Shown here piece after piece: positions 24,190-60,362 of a stretch of DNA of 64,000 nt. Origin of the DNA: Pseudorasbora parva (taxonomy: Eukaryota > Chordata > Actinopteri > Cypriniformes > Gobionidae); contig NC_090174.1 of the NCBI RefSeq assembly GCF_024679245.1, positions 46,086,688 through 46,150,687 of the forward strand, read 5' to 3'. The position numbers were made by a program, and so were the translations under genes. The notes under the pieces are model-generated. The model did no database searches. It saw only the letters and a program-made list of their open reading frames with translations, and had not been told where the DNA came from. Each line of letters opens with the position of its first letter. The stretch's first letter is position 1.

Positions 24190-27100
24190 GGGAGAGAGCG
24201 AAAGCAACAGGCTATGCCCATCAAAGCGCTCGTAGGCTGCGCTGCACAGGTAATGTGCACAATTAACAATGACATCAAAAAGTGCGTTTTTGGTTGCCAG
24301 ACCAAGACAGTCCTGCACAGATTCCCCCAAAACCCCGCGGTAAGGCAACAGTGGATGTAATTTGCTTTTCCGGATCAGCAACTGAGTTGCGCGAATGTTT
24401 ATATCTGTTCGCTGCATTTCGGTGCCGACTGTTTCATAAACATGGCCCAGCATGACGCCGGATTTTCCAATAGCCTAATGCTGAAGGATGGAGCAGTCCC
24501 AACGTTAGAACCGCGGGCGGTGAGTTAGACTGCTTCAAATGTCTGTGTCTATGCTCATCAAGTAGCCCAAACATGATCACGTATAGTTACTATATATATT
24601 ACTATATATAGAAATTGATCAATGGAGCATGCGATGTGTAGTGCGTGTACATTTGTTTAGCTGGCCACTATATGTGTAACTTTATGTTTGTGTATTGTAA
24701 AAGCACTCAACAATACACAAAGAGGGGGGAAATATGTTGAACTAAATAAGCGCGCTTCTTCATTCAAATGCGCTACTATTCCGTGTCTATCTATGTAAAC
24801 ACTAACTTAGCCTGTCTACACAAACCACGCGTAAACACACAAACACACGTGCACAACTGCACTTCCCACATGTACACCTTCAAAGACAAAAATACGACGA
24901 TATAATTCAAGTATAAATATGTAAATAACACAAGCCGCTAAGCATATTATATAGTTAGTGTATATCGTACCACATAGAGACGTCCTGCTCTAGTCGTTTT
25001 TGCTGCTGCTCCTGTTCAACTGCAGCCTCTGGGTCTGATTCCGGATCATAGATGTATGGCTGTATCTGATTAAAAGCCATATTTTTATTTTGAATAAAGT
25101 TTTTTCCCCGCTGTTAGGGATGACAGCTTTACGACGCACTCGACGCACTCAACACAATAGCAGCAGCGAGCACACGTCATTATTTAGCTCCGCTCACACG
25201 ACACGCCCCCACCCGCTCGGCTTTTTTCGGAAAGACTCGGAACAGCGCATCTTTCTTATATAATTATAAAAAAAATAAAGACTTTTCGGAGATATGCAGG
25301 ATGCAATGCTACTCTATAGGTACTCAAGATTGACATGACACTGACTGAAACTGAGTGTTTCACCCCCCCTTTAATGTAATGCATCCTTGCTGAATAAAAG
25401 AATGGAAGTGTGTTTCCGCGACTAAATAAAAAAAAGAATTGTGTTTTTTCTCTCACAATTTTGAGTTATAAAGTCAGCATTCTGAGATATAAACTCGCAA
25501 TTAGTTTACATCTCAAAATTGTGATTCGCAATTACTCTTTTTTTATTTTTTATAAATTTAGTAGCGGAAACAGGCTTCCATATAAAAATTCTTACTGACC
25601 CCAAACTTTTGAATGGCAGTGCACATCAAATGTAAGAATGAAATGTAAGACTCCCTTGAAATGTTAGTATTTTTTCCCAAACTAATACACTAAAACAAGT
25701 GTAAGAGGTGAGTATATGTGTACCTTGTGGCAAAGTTGTATGGGACATCAGGCAGACCCCACTGAGGCTGAACACTTTTTGGTGGAATCACCGTCACTAC
25801 AGATGCAGGACTTCGAGGATTTAAGCAGATCTCTACAACACACAAAACAACCACAACAAAGAGCTAAAAATAATGAAACTCTTTCATGAAATGGTCTAAT
25901 AATGAACCTGTATAAGACAAACCCATGGTAGCATAAGAAAGCTAGCTTTGGAAAAAATCAGTTTAAAGGGTTCATACCGATGGAGTGGAAAGTCATAAGA
26001 GAGAGTGTGCGGATCTGTGGTCTAGAACGCTTCTGATAACTGTGTTTCAACGAATACTGCTGCAGATATAGAACCGAGCCAACTGTCAGTCGGTTGAACC
26101 ACTCAGGACAAAGATCATTCCATACAACCATAGACATGACACCACTCTGATCAGCCACCTCACAGTAAACCTGAAAGGGGGGGCGGAAATAAAAATTATG
26201 TTTTGCACCACTGAAAAAAAAAATCAACAGCTGCAGACAAAAAAGTGACCTATGACCTCAACTCACCTGAAATGGGAAGTCAATGTTTTGTCCTGGTTTT
26301 CCATAGTACCGGATCCTGGACCTATGCAGAATTCGGACCAGTAGTGGGAGAGGACGTCTGGAGCTGTGAAAGAATGCGTCCAGGTCCGCAAGAAGAGTGA
26401 TTCTAGAGACTGACAAACAGAAAGAAAACAACAACATTAACCAAATATAAATGGAAGGAGGGACACACTACCAAAGCAAAACAACAGCTGTTTTTAAATA
26501 TTATAAACTAGTAAATTCTCTCATTCAATGTTCTCATTTTTGTCTGCAATTTACTTTCGAAACATCCTCCTGAGTCCTGACCCTCTATGGTCATTCTATG
26601 TGTGCAGTAGTACATATGAAAGCGCTATATAAAATGCCTCTTTCATTCACAATTTTTAACATGCAACAATGACTCTATTTTTCAAACTTAAATATCTAAC
26701 CCTTTTAAGCTATTTTTACTTTTTTTTATTATTCATCTGTGCACATCATGTTTTTTTTTTACATTCATGTGCCCTCATAATCTTCAATAAAAATAATTTC
26801 CCCTTCCACTAGCAACAACATTACTTCAGAAGAAATGTCGTTCTTCTGAATATTCATATTCTCACTGATGAAATATTTACTGGTATGAAGGCGGGACAAC
26901 ATCACTCATATGAGTTCACAACAATAGCAAACTACAACTGCCAACGATCCAATCGATTTACGATGGATAAAATTCATGTCCTACATTTTGACTTTAATAT
27001 TATACGTTTATTAGTAACAAAAAATAAATAATTTTGTCCTAAACTAACTAAGCAGTTTAGGCTACATTTTGAAACTTGCAATCTTAACTTTTATTTAATC

Positions 27101-27763
27101 CTTTAATATAGGAATTTAAATTATTGTGATGTAATATGTATTTAGTACGTACATTTATTTATATATATTGACCACTATTGCAACTGACCACTGCTGTGAT
27201 CTCATACCATCAATAACCACGTCTGGAGGTGGGCTGTTCGGAATCCATACGCTCCCATAAGGATCATCGTTTATCCACAATGGTAAATAATACTTTCTGC
27301 TCAGCTGCAGAGGTCCATCAGGTCGGGTCACATAGTCCTGGCACCACTGCGGGATTTTCTCAACGTCTTTAATTGCCTGAAGTCTTTCAGGAAGCGACAC
27401 GACGCTGTCGATGCCGTCTATCCGCAAGTAACTGTGACTCAGTCTCGTCTCATCGTGAAACAATGACAGCTGTGACACCAGGACCCCAGAACCGCAGCGC
27501 AGCGCGCCCGTCCGGACCCAGCGGCTGAGACTGTCCGCCAGCTGACACTTCATCCTCCATTGGCCGTCTGTAATCGTCAGGTCGTAGCTGTAGCTCTCAC
27601 CGGAGGGATGTTGTGAGCTCAAGTACCGGTCCAGAGCGATGACAGCAAGGCACAACGGGCTGGCGAGAGTCAGGGAGAGAGTGTGCGCGGACCGCAGCTG
27701 CTCAAACACCGCCTGAAGAGCAGAACCGGACCCGCTGGCAATGTGATCCGCTGGACCTGCCAT
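14761..27763 (-). CDS. radx: RADX, RPA-related ssDNA-binding protein
   Basis: RADX binds single-stranded DNA at replication forks and limits RAD51 loading (known for the family). Coding exons in order: 27208-27763, 26267-26409, 25978-26170, 25724-25832, 23301-23401, 23038-23157, 22853-22945, 22410-22580, 17259-17413, 16975-17132, 16233-16264, 15652-15750, 15276-15563, 15030-15194, 14761-14909. Borders are GT-AG and the phases agree throughout: 2532 nt, 843 aa, close to the human protein (about 855). Recognisable blocks are [33 protein letters not shown]...CPEWF (OB-fold region), [38 protein letters not shown] and [12 protein letters not shown]. An acidic stretch lies in exon 12. The small exon 11 and the acceptor of exon 12 (a GAAG/AG site chosen by phase) are least certain. 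The intron between exons 8 and 9 holds a nested transposon stack; the exon 4-5 intron holds a THAP-bearing element. Confidence 0.93.
16021..16097. repeat. (TG)n(TA)n microsatellite
   Basis: Five TG units followed by more than thirty uninterrupted TA units, in the radx intron between exons 11 and 12. Confidence 0.95.
17568..17802. mobile_element. short foldback MITE, AGTTCACCC type
   Basis: The left end is ACTATAGTTCACCCC and the right end ACTATCCCTTTAA, with related internal text (GAATACAAAAGAAGATATTT). The halves pair imperfectly (CCATTGACTTCCAT against ATGGAAGTCAATGG). Same family group as 35534-35875. Confidence 0.6.
18540..18606 (-). repeat. common teleost LINE/SINE 3'-tail motif
   Basis: Contains GTAAGTCGCTTTGGATAAAA and GCGTCTGCTAAATGA, a motif very widespread in fish as the 3' tail of L2-type LINEs and the SINEs that use them (recognised from memory). 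A second copy, on the other strand, is at about 44139-44201. Confidence 0.5.
19276..22184 (+). mobile_element. Kolobok-like TTAA transposon, copy 2, split by a hAT
   Basis: Same family as 5593-6806. The 5' third is missing: homology starts near GTCAATAGTCCGCGCCGCGC. The right end, GTTTCACCCCCCCTTTAA, is intact. Removing 19772-21856 leaves a sequence nearly collinear with copy 1. The THAP remnant around 19390-19510 is further deleted. Confidence 0.7.
19772..21856. mobile_element. hAT transposon, non-autonomous, 2085 bp
   Basis: Terminal inverted repeats are TAGGGATGTCCCGATC and GATCGGGACATCCCTA, perfect over 16 bp. The 8-bp duplication GTTGACAG flanks both sides (19764-19771 and 21857-21864). 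The undisturbed related sequence at 6424 contains that octamer only once, so the insertion site is confirmed inside this window. No transposase frame is seen; the interior appears to hold further repeat material (about 20790-21430). Confidence 0.92.
23916..25374 (+). mobile_element. Kolobok-like TTAA transposon, copy 3, with THAP exon
   Basis: Bounded by TTAAAGGGGGGGTGAAAT and GTTTCACCCCCCCTTTAA, so both ends and the TTAA sites are intact. It has a (GA)n run at 24161-24199. This copy is a diverged subfamily of the one at 5593 and carries the best-preserved THAP domain (24278-24529). It lies in the radx intron between exons 4 and 5. Confidence 0.8.
24278..24529 (+). pseudogene. THAP zinc-finger domain exon relic of a transposase
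   Basis: Reads [16 protein letters not shown]...VRQQWM, one TAA stop, then [10 protein letters not shown]...VYICSLHF...[19 protein letters not shown]. This matches the THAP layout: a C-x3-C pair, LHRFP, a W at the expected spacing, C-x2-H (CSLH), and the closing AVPTxxP box. THAP domains bind DNA and form the N-terminus of P-element and Kolobok transposases (known). The catalytic part is absent and there is one internal stop, so it is not functional as read. A GTGAG sequence follows the domain (GCGGTGAGTTAG), as if this had been a spliced first exon. Confidence 0.8.
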
Positions 27764-28162
27764 CACTGAAACCAAAGACGGCTAGAACGTCCCGGATCCG
27801 GACACAAACCTCTAACGTTACACGATTTGGTCAGAACCAGATCGAAACATTAAATAGTAACGTTTAACGTTACTTCTTTGAGTGAGTTTGTATTGGATAT
27901 AGACTTGCTAAGCGTACATATCTAACCTTTACGCTGTATTATTCGTCTACATTTTGAAATAATATAAGTAAATGCGATTTTATAGTTTATGACTGTTTCA
28001 TTTATTGCAATTTGAAGTCAGCTCGAACCTCTGAATGTAAACAAACTCCGAGCGCGCGGCGAGTTCGTGTTTCTTCTTCCTGAATCACGAGCAACACAAA
28101 ACACTGAAAGTAAACCACATCGCCACCTACAGGCAAGGAGGACACGACAGCTTTGTCCCCAT
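27764..28162. promoter_or_regulatory. radx upstream region
   Basis: Lies 5' of the radx start codon. No TATA box is evident. The start is preceded directly by TTTGGTTTCAG, which looks like a splice acceptor, so the true promoter may lie beyond a non-coding first exon. A modest CG-rich patch (GAGCGCGCGGCGAG) is at about 28050. Confidence 0.3.
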
Positions 28163-28642
28163 CAGTGTTGGGTAAGTTACTCTAAAAAAGTAATTAATTA
28201 CTAGTTACTAATTACATCTTCAATAGTGTAATTAGATTACTGTACAAATTACTCTCTCCAAAAAGTATTTAATTACTTATTACTAATCACTTTCTTAATC
28301 CTATATCAAGCTCGACTAGTTAAGTGATTCAAGGATAGACATGAAACAGCTATTTGAATTAATTCAAATACAAAATATAAAAACAACATCAATTATTCTT
28401 ATTAACTGACCAAAGTTTTACACTTGAGAAGGATAGATAAAACATGCATTTTAAAGCTTTGATATTAATTCCACTATTGTATTATGTATAATTGTTCTAC
28501 AGTCTATACACTGTATTTAATTCAATTACATGTGAAGTAACTGTAATTAAACTACACAAAACTAAGAGTAATCCCTTACTTTACTTTTTCAAAGGAAAAG
28601 ATTAATTAAATTACAGTAACTAATTACTTACACCCAACACTG
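28163..28642. mobile_element. hAT-type MITE, 480 bp
   Basis: The ends are CAGTGTTGGGTAAGTTACT and its inverted partner ...TTACACCCAACACTG. A perfect 8-bp duplication, GTCCCCAT, flanks it (28155-28162 and 28643-28650). The interior is AT-rich, with many AGTAATTA and TTACTAATTAC words. No ORF. Confidence 0.9.
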
Positions 28643-31600
28643 GTCCCCATGTTTCAAATACATGTAGGCCTGGTCTCTCAGAGAGGGCTTAGATTAAGCC
28701 GGGAGTAGGCCTTAGGTAAGTTAGACCATTTAAGTAGCTTTTTATAAATGTGCTTTAGAAAAAAACAAAAAAACATTACTGGTGTGCATCTTGAGGGGGA
28801 AAAAAACACTAAACTACTCAAACATAGGCTACAATTGTATCTGCACTAGGCTTAAGCTGTGACTATGAAAGGTGCTGCTCATGATTCGGGAAGAAGAAAA
28901 ATGACCTTAAGGAAAATGTATTTTTATGGTCCCAAAGTGTATCACGATAGATTTTTAAAAATATTTTAATTAAATACTGTTGAAATAACACAATTTTCAT
29001 AATAACATATTTTGTGATGCAATTTAAAGGATTAGTTCACCCCCCAAATAATTTCATCATTAATTACTTACCCTTCATGACATTCTAGTCCCATAAGACC
29101 TTTGTTTATGTTCAAAACACAAATTAAAATATTTTTGATGAAATCCGAGGGCTCTCTGACCCTTCCAGTAATTTTAAGTCCTCATGAAATCAAAATTGAC
29201 CCTATTTACTTGGTCTAGAAATGGCGTTCCTTCTCAGATGACGGCAGTTTGACAGCTTAGGTTTTAAAATGCTTAACCTCACCCCTCCAACCGTTAGTCT
29301 TCTATGAGCGCGAGATGGAGAGTAGGAGCGCTGAAGTCAAACCCTGCCCTCTGTTCAATATTTCTTTTTCACTTGGAAATACGTGACAGGAGCCCTTCCA
29401 AGCTCAACAAAGGTTGTAAAAACATTGTTTAAAACATTGTTAAAATACTCTTTGTGACTACAGTGGTTCAACCTCAATTTTATAAAGGGACAAAATACTT
29501 TTTTGCCAGTCTCCTATACGCTCCTAAATAATACGGTTTGAATCAGTACGTCAGAACGCCGGCTTACCATTGGCCGATGCTGTTCACACGAGCACCATGA
29601 CACATGCGCATGAGAGCTGGCCAATGGTGAGTCGTAGAACTCGGAAGGGCTGCACTGTTTTCACTACATCAACAGCGAAGGAGACTGGCACATACGAGAA
29701 GAAATAGTTGAATAAAAAAGTATTTTTATTATTGCCGCTTCATAAGATTGAACCACTGTAGTCACATGGACTATGTCTTTACTGCCTTTCTGGACCTTGA
29801 AAGTGGTCATTCAATCGCTGGCTATGGAGGGGTCAGAGAGCTCGTTCTTTTAATCAAGTGGTTTTGTTTAAAAAATTGTGTGGATTAAAAATAATGAAGG
29901 GTCATAAGCTTTTTCAGAATGTAAACTTTTTAATTAATTTCTTTTAAAACAATATTAACAATATGTTAAAGCTTGTTGTGATGGTATATGTACACAGAAG
30001 AATAAAAGGGGGAAAACAAGTCATACATCATTGACTGTGCAACATCAACTCGCTGAACTGACAAACAGAAAGCTTTACGTCCCCCAAAGTAAGACACTTC
30101 AATAATTAATCTGTTACAAAATACCTCTGTTTTTTACTTTCAAATCATACACTGTATATAAATTTATTTCAATCTATCTGACATCTTATAAAATAAACAA
30201 CTATATTTTTCTAAACCTTTTTGTATGTCTTATATTACAATATCTTCCACGTTTTATCTGCAGAGTATCAGCAGAGATGGCTGTTTATACCAGGTGTCGT
30301 TTTCCGTCTCATCCCTACACCTGGTAGAATATAAAATCATTGACGCTCTCATAGCCACAGCGAGAGTTATGTCACCTAACACGCATAACACATACGCTCA
30401 CAACACACACTCGCACCAATCCATGAGGCCTAAAACCTCATCAGAACAGACACTTTTGGGGAGAAATCCAGGCCAGAGAGAATGAGAGAGCAAAAACTGA
30501 AAGACATAAAGAAGGGGAAAAGAATAAAGTGCAGTCTCCACAACCAGAGTTTCACAGGATGAAAAGAAAACGAAAAAGAAGATGAGAGTCAGAACAGGTA
30601 TCATCTACCACTCACAACCCAGTCAATGAACACAAAGAGCAAAAACAGAACACATCTGCATGTGCAAACGATACAGCAAAATACATGAACATCTGCAAAA
30701 CAATCAAACAACATTTGAGACTAAAATGTTTGAGCCTGGCTGACAAAATATGTCATGAAAACACCACAAATGGGCATTTAATGAAGGACAAAGCAGCTGG
30801 TTTTGTTCAGGGGATGATGCGCACTCTAAAAGGGCGTCATATGAAGACTGAATCAGATTGGCTAGAAATCGCAACCTTTGGATTTATTCGTCCTGCTCAT
30901 TTCAAAATCAGTCTTTGCAAGTCTACTCTACTGGATCTGGTTTGGTGCTGGTCCAAGATGGTTTCACCAGCCATCTAGGTTAGACCAGCTACAGTGTTCC
31001 AAAATGGATTCTTAGGTTAAGTTACTAAAAAAATTGACTCAAAGCGTAGTTTCTCTCATGTCTACAGACATAAAGAGCATTTGTGAGACCCAAAGATAAT
31101 CTCAAAGCAGCAGAAGATGATAAACAGGAGGCACTGATGCAGAACACCCTAAACCTGACACTTTGTGCTAGCCACCATCTGAAACATCGTCCTCGTCTTT
31201 TCTAGTGCCACTCCAGAAAGGCAGAACGAAACACTGAGATGAACCAGTTACACAATTCAGACTCTAAACAAACCTTTGAAAAACTTTTAGAAATGGTTCA
31301 GATGGGCAGGTTGGGGACTTTCGGGGCTGTAAATAAGCTCTTGGAAATGTAAAAATCTCTGGAGTGCTTCCACTGAGTGTAGTTTGATCTGTGAGAAACA
31401 TCTGATTTGAAGCTAAAGTTTAACAAGCTACAAGCTTGTTAAAGCTACAAGCTAACAAGCCTGCGTGAAGATGTCACACCTGAGAGTGTCAGGGAGTTTC
31501 ACACTTCTGTACATGACGGCCGAAGGAATGTCGAGGAACTTTGCGTACAAAAATACTTTCCGCTTTCATTCAAACGGCACTAACATGAAGCGTTTCTTGC

Positions 31601-34584
31601 TAATGCAAGAAAAGATACCTGGCTAAACACTAAAATCTAAGTATAAATTACACACATTCTTGTTTTTCGATTCGCATCTCACAACAGGCAGGGCACATGA
31701 TCATCTTAGGCGTTCTTGAACAGAATTTACTTAAGTTTAAAAAAAATACAAATAATCAGCACCAGTCTTAAATGTGCAACGGGTGACAGGACAGAGGAAA
31801 GCGCAACTTGAAGACCCTGCAAAGAAGAAACGAATCAAGATTTTATGATTGTCAGATTTTTTTTTACCGGTTTGGTCAGAGAGTGTTCATAACATTCCAG
31901 AACATAATTTTGCCCTTTGCCTGACGCGTAGATGTATACACCAGAGATGCCCAAACCAAAGCTGATGACCTTTGACTTGCCACGAGGGGAAAAAAACATG
32001 GCAGTGAAGTAAACGTGTGACAGTATTCGGTAATACTGTTTATCGCGGCAATTATAATTCACAATGTCAAAATACTGTGAATAGATCTAGATAGTATATT
32101 AGCATAATTGTTTCCTTTTCTCTTAAATTACAGTAGCTTAATTTCCATCAATGGGTCAAGATTCCGAACGCAACCCGTATGGGCTGTTTGGCACACCCAT
32201 TCTGTGCCCCATCTGCCTACAATGAAAAGCATGTGAGGTAGGAGTGAAAAAATGATCGACTTGATAATGAAAGTGCTTTATGGAACGTAATAATCGCTTA
32301 TGTGAATTATTATTACAGGGGTCGTCTCGGATTATAATCACGTGTGCTGCCACAACAAACGTGGAACATGCAAGATTGAAGAAACAAATGCACACGTTAA
32401 ATTAAGAAAAATCATGCTGCCAATTATCAAATTTCTGCATTATTATTCATAAATCTGTGCGTAAAATTTGACCGATCAGAATCACATATTATAGGGGGAC
32501 ATGACACAGTTTTCAATTAAAAACAGAAAACTTTGTATGCCTTTTGGGTGTTCATTTACATGATAACAGCATTTTGGGGCCCTGAAAATGCAAACATTTA
32601 AAAAAGGGTTTCAAAGTGCAAGTTTTTGAATATGATATCGTTAACGTCACTGTATAAACTGCGGAAACGTAGAATTTGTGAAAACTGTGACACCATGCAT
32701 ATGCATCTTACGTGTTACGTCTACAGATGTGTAGTGTTTCTTTAATTACAAAGTGACATCGCCAACTACTGGCCTGGCAGCATAATACAACGATTTTAGC
32801 AGTCTTCCCAGATCCGTGTCAACAGGGACTGTCGCCTCTACATGAAAAACCACAAAGGAAAATCTTAGTTTAGTGCATCACTGATGGTTAGCCTAGTATT
32901 ACCTTATTCATAATATACATCATTTATCTTGTAATAGTCAATGTTCTGTTGTCTGAAATACAAATCTACCTTGCATATTATTTATCATTTGTTTGTGGAT
33001 TAATTCAAATGTTCATTTTGTTTCCAAAATGCTCAAGAATCTTTTTTTTTTCTTTGTCTTTTAAAGAAAATGTCAGTTGGTGTTAACTAAAACAATTACA
33101 AACAACATACTGCCGCAGTTAAGCAGAACGCAGAGTCATATTTTGATATTATGAAATCATAAATGAGGGGAACCAAGGTTAAACACTTAACAGCCCTCAA
33201 TCAAATCAGATTTTTGACCTGTAAAAAGTTTGGACACCTCTGGTCTACACCATCTCCCACAAAAAAAAGAAGAAAATAAGTGCATGTTTTTTTTATACTC
33301 ATATTGGAGTCGTGTTTGTGAAACACCGAGCCCAAGTGACACAGGCAGATGAGAACATTTCCATTTCTGCAGGCCTGACAATTATGATTGTCTTCAATCA
33401 TTCAGTCTGCATTATTGTCTTTTTTATCTTCATTTGTTCATCACAGTTAAACTGCTGCACTTCCGCCCACCACCGTAAAACAATCACAAAGTCCCTCATC
33501 TACGAAGCATAAATTAGACAGAGCTTCATCCCTGTGTAATACTGAAACTAAATATTAGCTCATCTGTTTATATTGACATCAAATCAGTGGAAATTTACTG
33601 TGTGGACATGCAGACCACATTAACATCAAAAAATAAAAATTCAGGGAAGCGAACATGCTTCTCTTGAGGAGTTGTCTAGATGTTAGCCTAAATATGAAAA
33701 CCGAAATAAATGTACTGGAATATGACCATCCAGAACACATTATGTGGAGGAACTATAAAATAAACAAGGATTGAGTTGTAAAAAACTCAACAGTAGTAAA
33801 ATTTTGCCTTAGTGTGAAATTGTTCTTAAATATTTGAAATATACAATGTGAGTCAAGATTCTTATCTTAGCGTTAACGTAACAACAGGAGGGGACCGAAC
33901 CTGCTCTGCACATGATAACAGAAAACCAAATTTTTGAAACATTGGGTTTCCACTGAACTGTGTCCAGCTCCTCTACTCAGCATACACACATTAAATATGA
34001 TGAAATACAGTTCATGGCCATGTGTTTTTCTTCTTTTTGGTGGGGTAATTTCTCTTTTAGTTAGTATTTTAGTATGCATTTGAGAACAGAACATGTGACA
34101 ACACACTCAGCGGACTCTGCATTGAGTTTAAGCTCTGTCAAGGCATTACTTGATTAGTTGATTTTGTCTTGTTTTGTGTGTGTTTGTTTGTTAAAAAGTC
34201 CAGATAATGTCAACCGGCTGTATCATTACAGTGCCAAAACCCTTTCGGCTTTCTGTCCTTTTTCTATCAACGGAGCATCTGCTCGACTGCTCTGTGACCC
34301 CCGGCTCCATGAATAACAGTTGGGTCACGCCCCTATGGGCTCCTCCTACATCTCCCAGCATCCTCTGCGTGCAGTCCGGGCCAGGCAGAGCCCCGTGGGC
34401 CTCGTGGCATTATCACCATCATTTGCTGTCATGGGAAGTTTAAGGGACTTTGGCTTTCTCGATTTGGTTTGGCTCGGGGTGAGCCTTGCTCTAAGTCGAG
34501 AGAGTCCCTTCCCATCATGCCTTTCAGAGCTAAATGCTCAACGCGCTTTCCTGGCAACCTCTTGTCTTCTCCCGAGGGGCGGGG
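28643..34584. other. radx-npas2 intergenic DNA and probable npas2 3' UTR
   Basis: No protein-coding exon recognised. It includes the foldback MITE remnant at 29024-29860 and a possible repeat at about 32490-32870. On the minus strand the DNA from 34584 leftward should be npas2 3' UTR. AATAAA signals on that strand occur near 30162 and 30891, which would allow a UTR of several kilobases; the end cannot be fixed from sequence alone. Confidence 0.4.
29024..29860. mobile_element. partial foldback MITE, AGTTCACCC type
   Basis: Starts TTTAAAGGATTAGTTCACCCC. Internal arms pair: GTGACTACAGTGGTTCAACC near 29453 with TTGAACCACTGTAGTCAC near 29747. The right terminus is missing after GGGGTCAGAGAGCTCG. 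Confidence 0.6.
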
Positions 34585-57654
<23,070 letters not shown>

Positions 57655-59644
57655 TCAGGCCGTCTGTGAAGGCTGGCGTGTCCCATTCGCGGTTTCTACA
57701 CTTAAAACACCCACAGACATTCTAATAGACGCCACACGCTAACCACCTAATGCTAGTGATTAGCCACTACTCACAAATCTCAGATGGCTTGCCGCCGGTG
57801 TTACCGCACTGATGATTGGCAGCTGATAGATGCTGAGGTTATGTCCTTATGGCTAGCCAGTCCTTAAATGCCAAAAACTAGCTTATCATCAAGATATTGT
57901 TAATCGTGACTCTTGACTTCCAGCCAAAGCATGCTAATGTACACTTGCAAAACTTTGTTTTCCCGCCATGAAGTTAGTGGTGGAAACAGCAGACCCTGTG
58001 GATGGAAACAAAAAGGGTGTGTTAATTTTCAGTTTTTGGCAATATTTATGATAGTTTTTATCCTGATTAAATTATTCTGCAGCCAAAATTGACTGGTATT
58101 GCTAAGTAGTACCAGGTTGGTCATGTGATCTCAACATGCCAACAAAAATGTATACGCCCCTTACTGCTGATTGGTTACAATTGTGTTTTGATGCTCAGTC
58201 CACCCCACTTTTAACAATATTTCTCAGAAATCACTTACAACCTTTAAACGCACCTTTAATGTCTGGCACCAACCAAAAAGTTTCATTTAATAATAATAAT
58301 GATAATAATAAGAGACAAACAATAAAGAAAATTGTGCTAGCATAGCATTTGTTCACTGCAAACTGTATTTTAAATAATCAACAAAAAGAGTATTAAATTA
58401 AACAGTATTTACAAATTCTATTGAAAAGCATGAATTGGAAAAAAGACCACCAACATTAATTAGATACTCTCTCTCCCTCTCTGTCAAATGAATAAAACAT
58501 TGGCCCCTCTCCAGATACATTACAGTTCAGAAAAGCCTGCAGAGACACCACATGCTGTGTGCTTCATGATCAAAAATCACCCCCCAAAAAATCTAAGTAC
58601 ACAGCTGAAAACTCTTCAGCTAATTAACATATGTTGAAAATATTATATTCATATAAAATATATAGTTCCGAAAATTACAACTGAAAAGTCCCACCCCATT
58701 TTCTTTAAACATATTCCTGATGGCTAAAATAATTTGTATAAATGTGCACACTAATCATTAATATTAATAAATATTAAATACCTTGATAGTATATATACCT
58801 TGAAGTGATGTCTAACTAGAGGCACAGTGGGTTCATGAATTTTTCAAGTGCTACAATTTGCCCCAGCCACTGTTACACTGACTGAAACACTGTCTTCTTG
58901 AATTAAACGATGATATATGATATATGGTATGATATATGATGTATGATATATGAATATGATATGATCTGCTGTTCATGATATAGTTACTGTTGGCACAAAT
59001 AGAAGTTTCTAAAACAAGACTAGATTTGTTTTACAAAAGTAAAAGGTTTCATTACCCCTGATCTCTTTTACATTCACTGTGAAAATGCGCAGAACCAGAA
59101 TATTTCTCTCATCCAGCTTGTCCCCTGCTTGCTTGATGAATCTGTTAAAAAACTACAGAACCTGTTCATCATCTAGACCTACATACTAATGTCTCATTAA
59201 ATAACAGCCTATACTTGTTTCTTATGGCAACCTCTGCAATGATGATGATTTTTGGGTGTATCAGAGCATTTTTAGCTCAAGTCTAATTATAACAAAAATC
59301 AGCTGTAGCTCTCCACCTTTGTCTAGACAATAATCCTTCTGCTTCGGACTGCAGCATAAACGGCTCAAACTGAGGTGCTGCTTACTCACTTTATCAATTT
59401 CTGCATTAAACATGCTTAATGCAATATTCAGTGACAAAGTAATAAAAAGTGCAAGAGAAGTATCATGTTGACACCTAGGCTTAAGCATAAATACAACACT
59501 GGCACAACCCTTAGGAAATGTTGCATCGGCAAGGAGTGCCATGACCTAGAAACATCTTTTATGCCAAGCTCATAAACTAACACAACAGAAAAGAGGAAAG
59601 AGAAAAGGTGTGTGTGCATGTGCATGTTCGTGTGCATGTTCGTG

Positions 59645-59717
59645 TGAGTGAGTGAGTGAGTGAGTGAGTGAGTGAGTGAGTGAGTGAGTGAGTGAGTGAG
59701 TGAGTGAGTGAGTGAGT
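59645..59717. repeat. (GTGA)n microsatellite
   Basis: About 18 nearly perfect GAGT/GTGA units, followed by a short (GA)n run to about 59739. Confidence 0.97.
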
Positions 59718-60362
59718 AAGTGTGAGAGAGAGAGAGAGATAAATAATATGAGGCCTTGTATTCCTGTGACCCTATAGAGGTTAAGTTGTTTGTAGGGATA
59801 TATATTTTTATGGGAAAATAATGCAAAATACTCAACACATCCATTATAAAATTATGTAGTTTTAGCCTTCATTAAAAAAAATAGTTTTTTTTTTTTAAAT
59901 AAAAATGTCAATGAATAATACATTTAATTCAACTGATTGGGTCTTATTGCATTTTTTTTTTTTTTTTAAATTACGGATATTTAGATTCTAAAACAAGACA
60001 AGACATATTTCAGATTAAAAAAAACAATTAGACAGACAGACAGACACATAGATACTAGCTAGTAATACAGAACAGAACAAATAAAGGCTCCGCAATAAAG
60101 GCCAAGCTAAGCAAGCTCCGTCTAATTTTTGCTGCTTGTTTTTACATTTTCCTGTTGTAAGTCAATTTGGTAAGAAGAGCCGAATATAAATTATATATCC
60201 TTGTCAACTAGTTGTTCAGACAGATTGTATTGGCTACACCGCCCATGTGCCTACATCAAGAATATAAATACAAGCAGAAAATACTTAGCAGATGAAATAG
60301 GGATGCACAAATCTGTGTTTTTAAAACATTCTGCCTTAACAACTTGAGAGTTGAGACCGGTT

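Noticed and set aside
59645..59717. CRISPR-like or other spaced repeat array
   Set aside because: Simple tandem tetranucleotide without spacers, in a vertebrate genome.
59428..59844. Frame with repeated SLTH units
   Set aside because: Produced by the (GAGT)n array on the minus strand.
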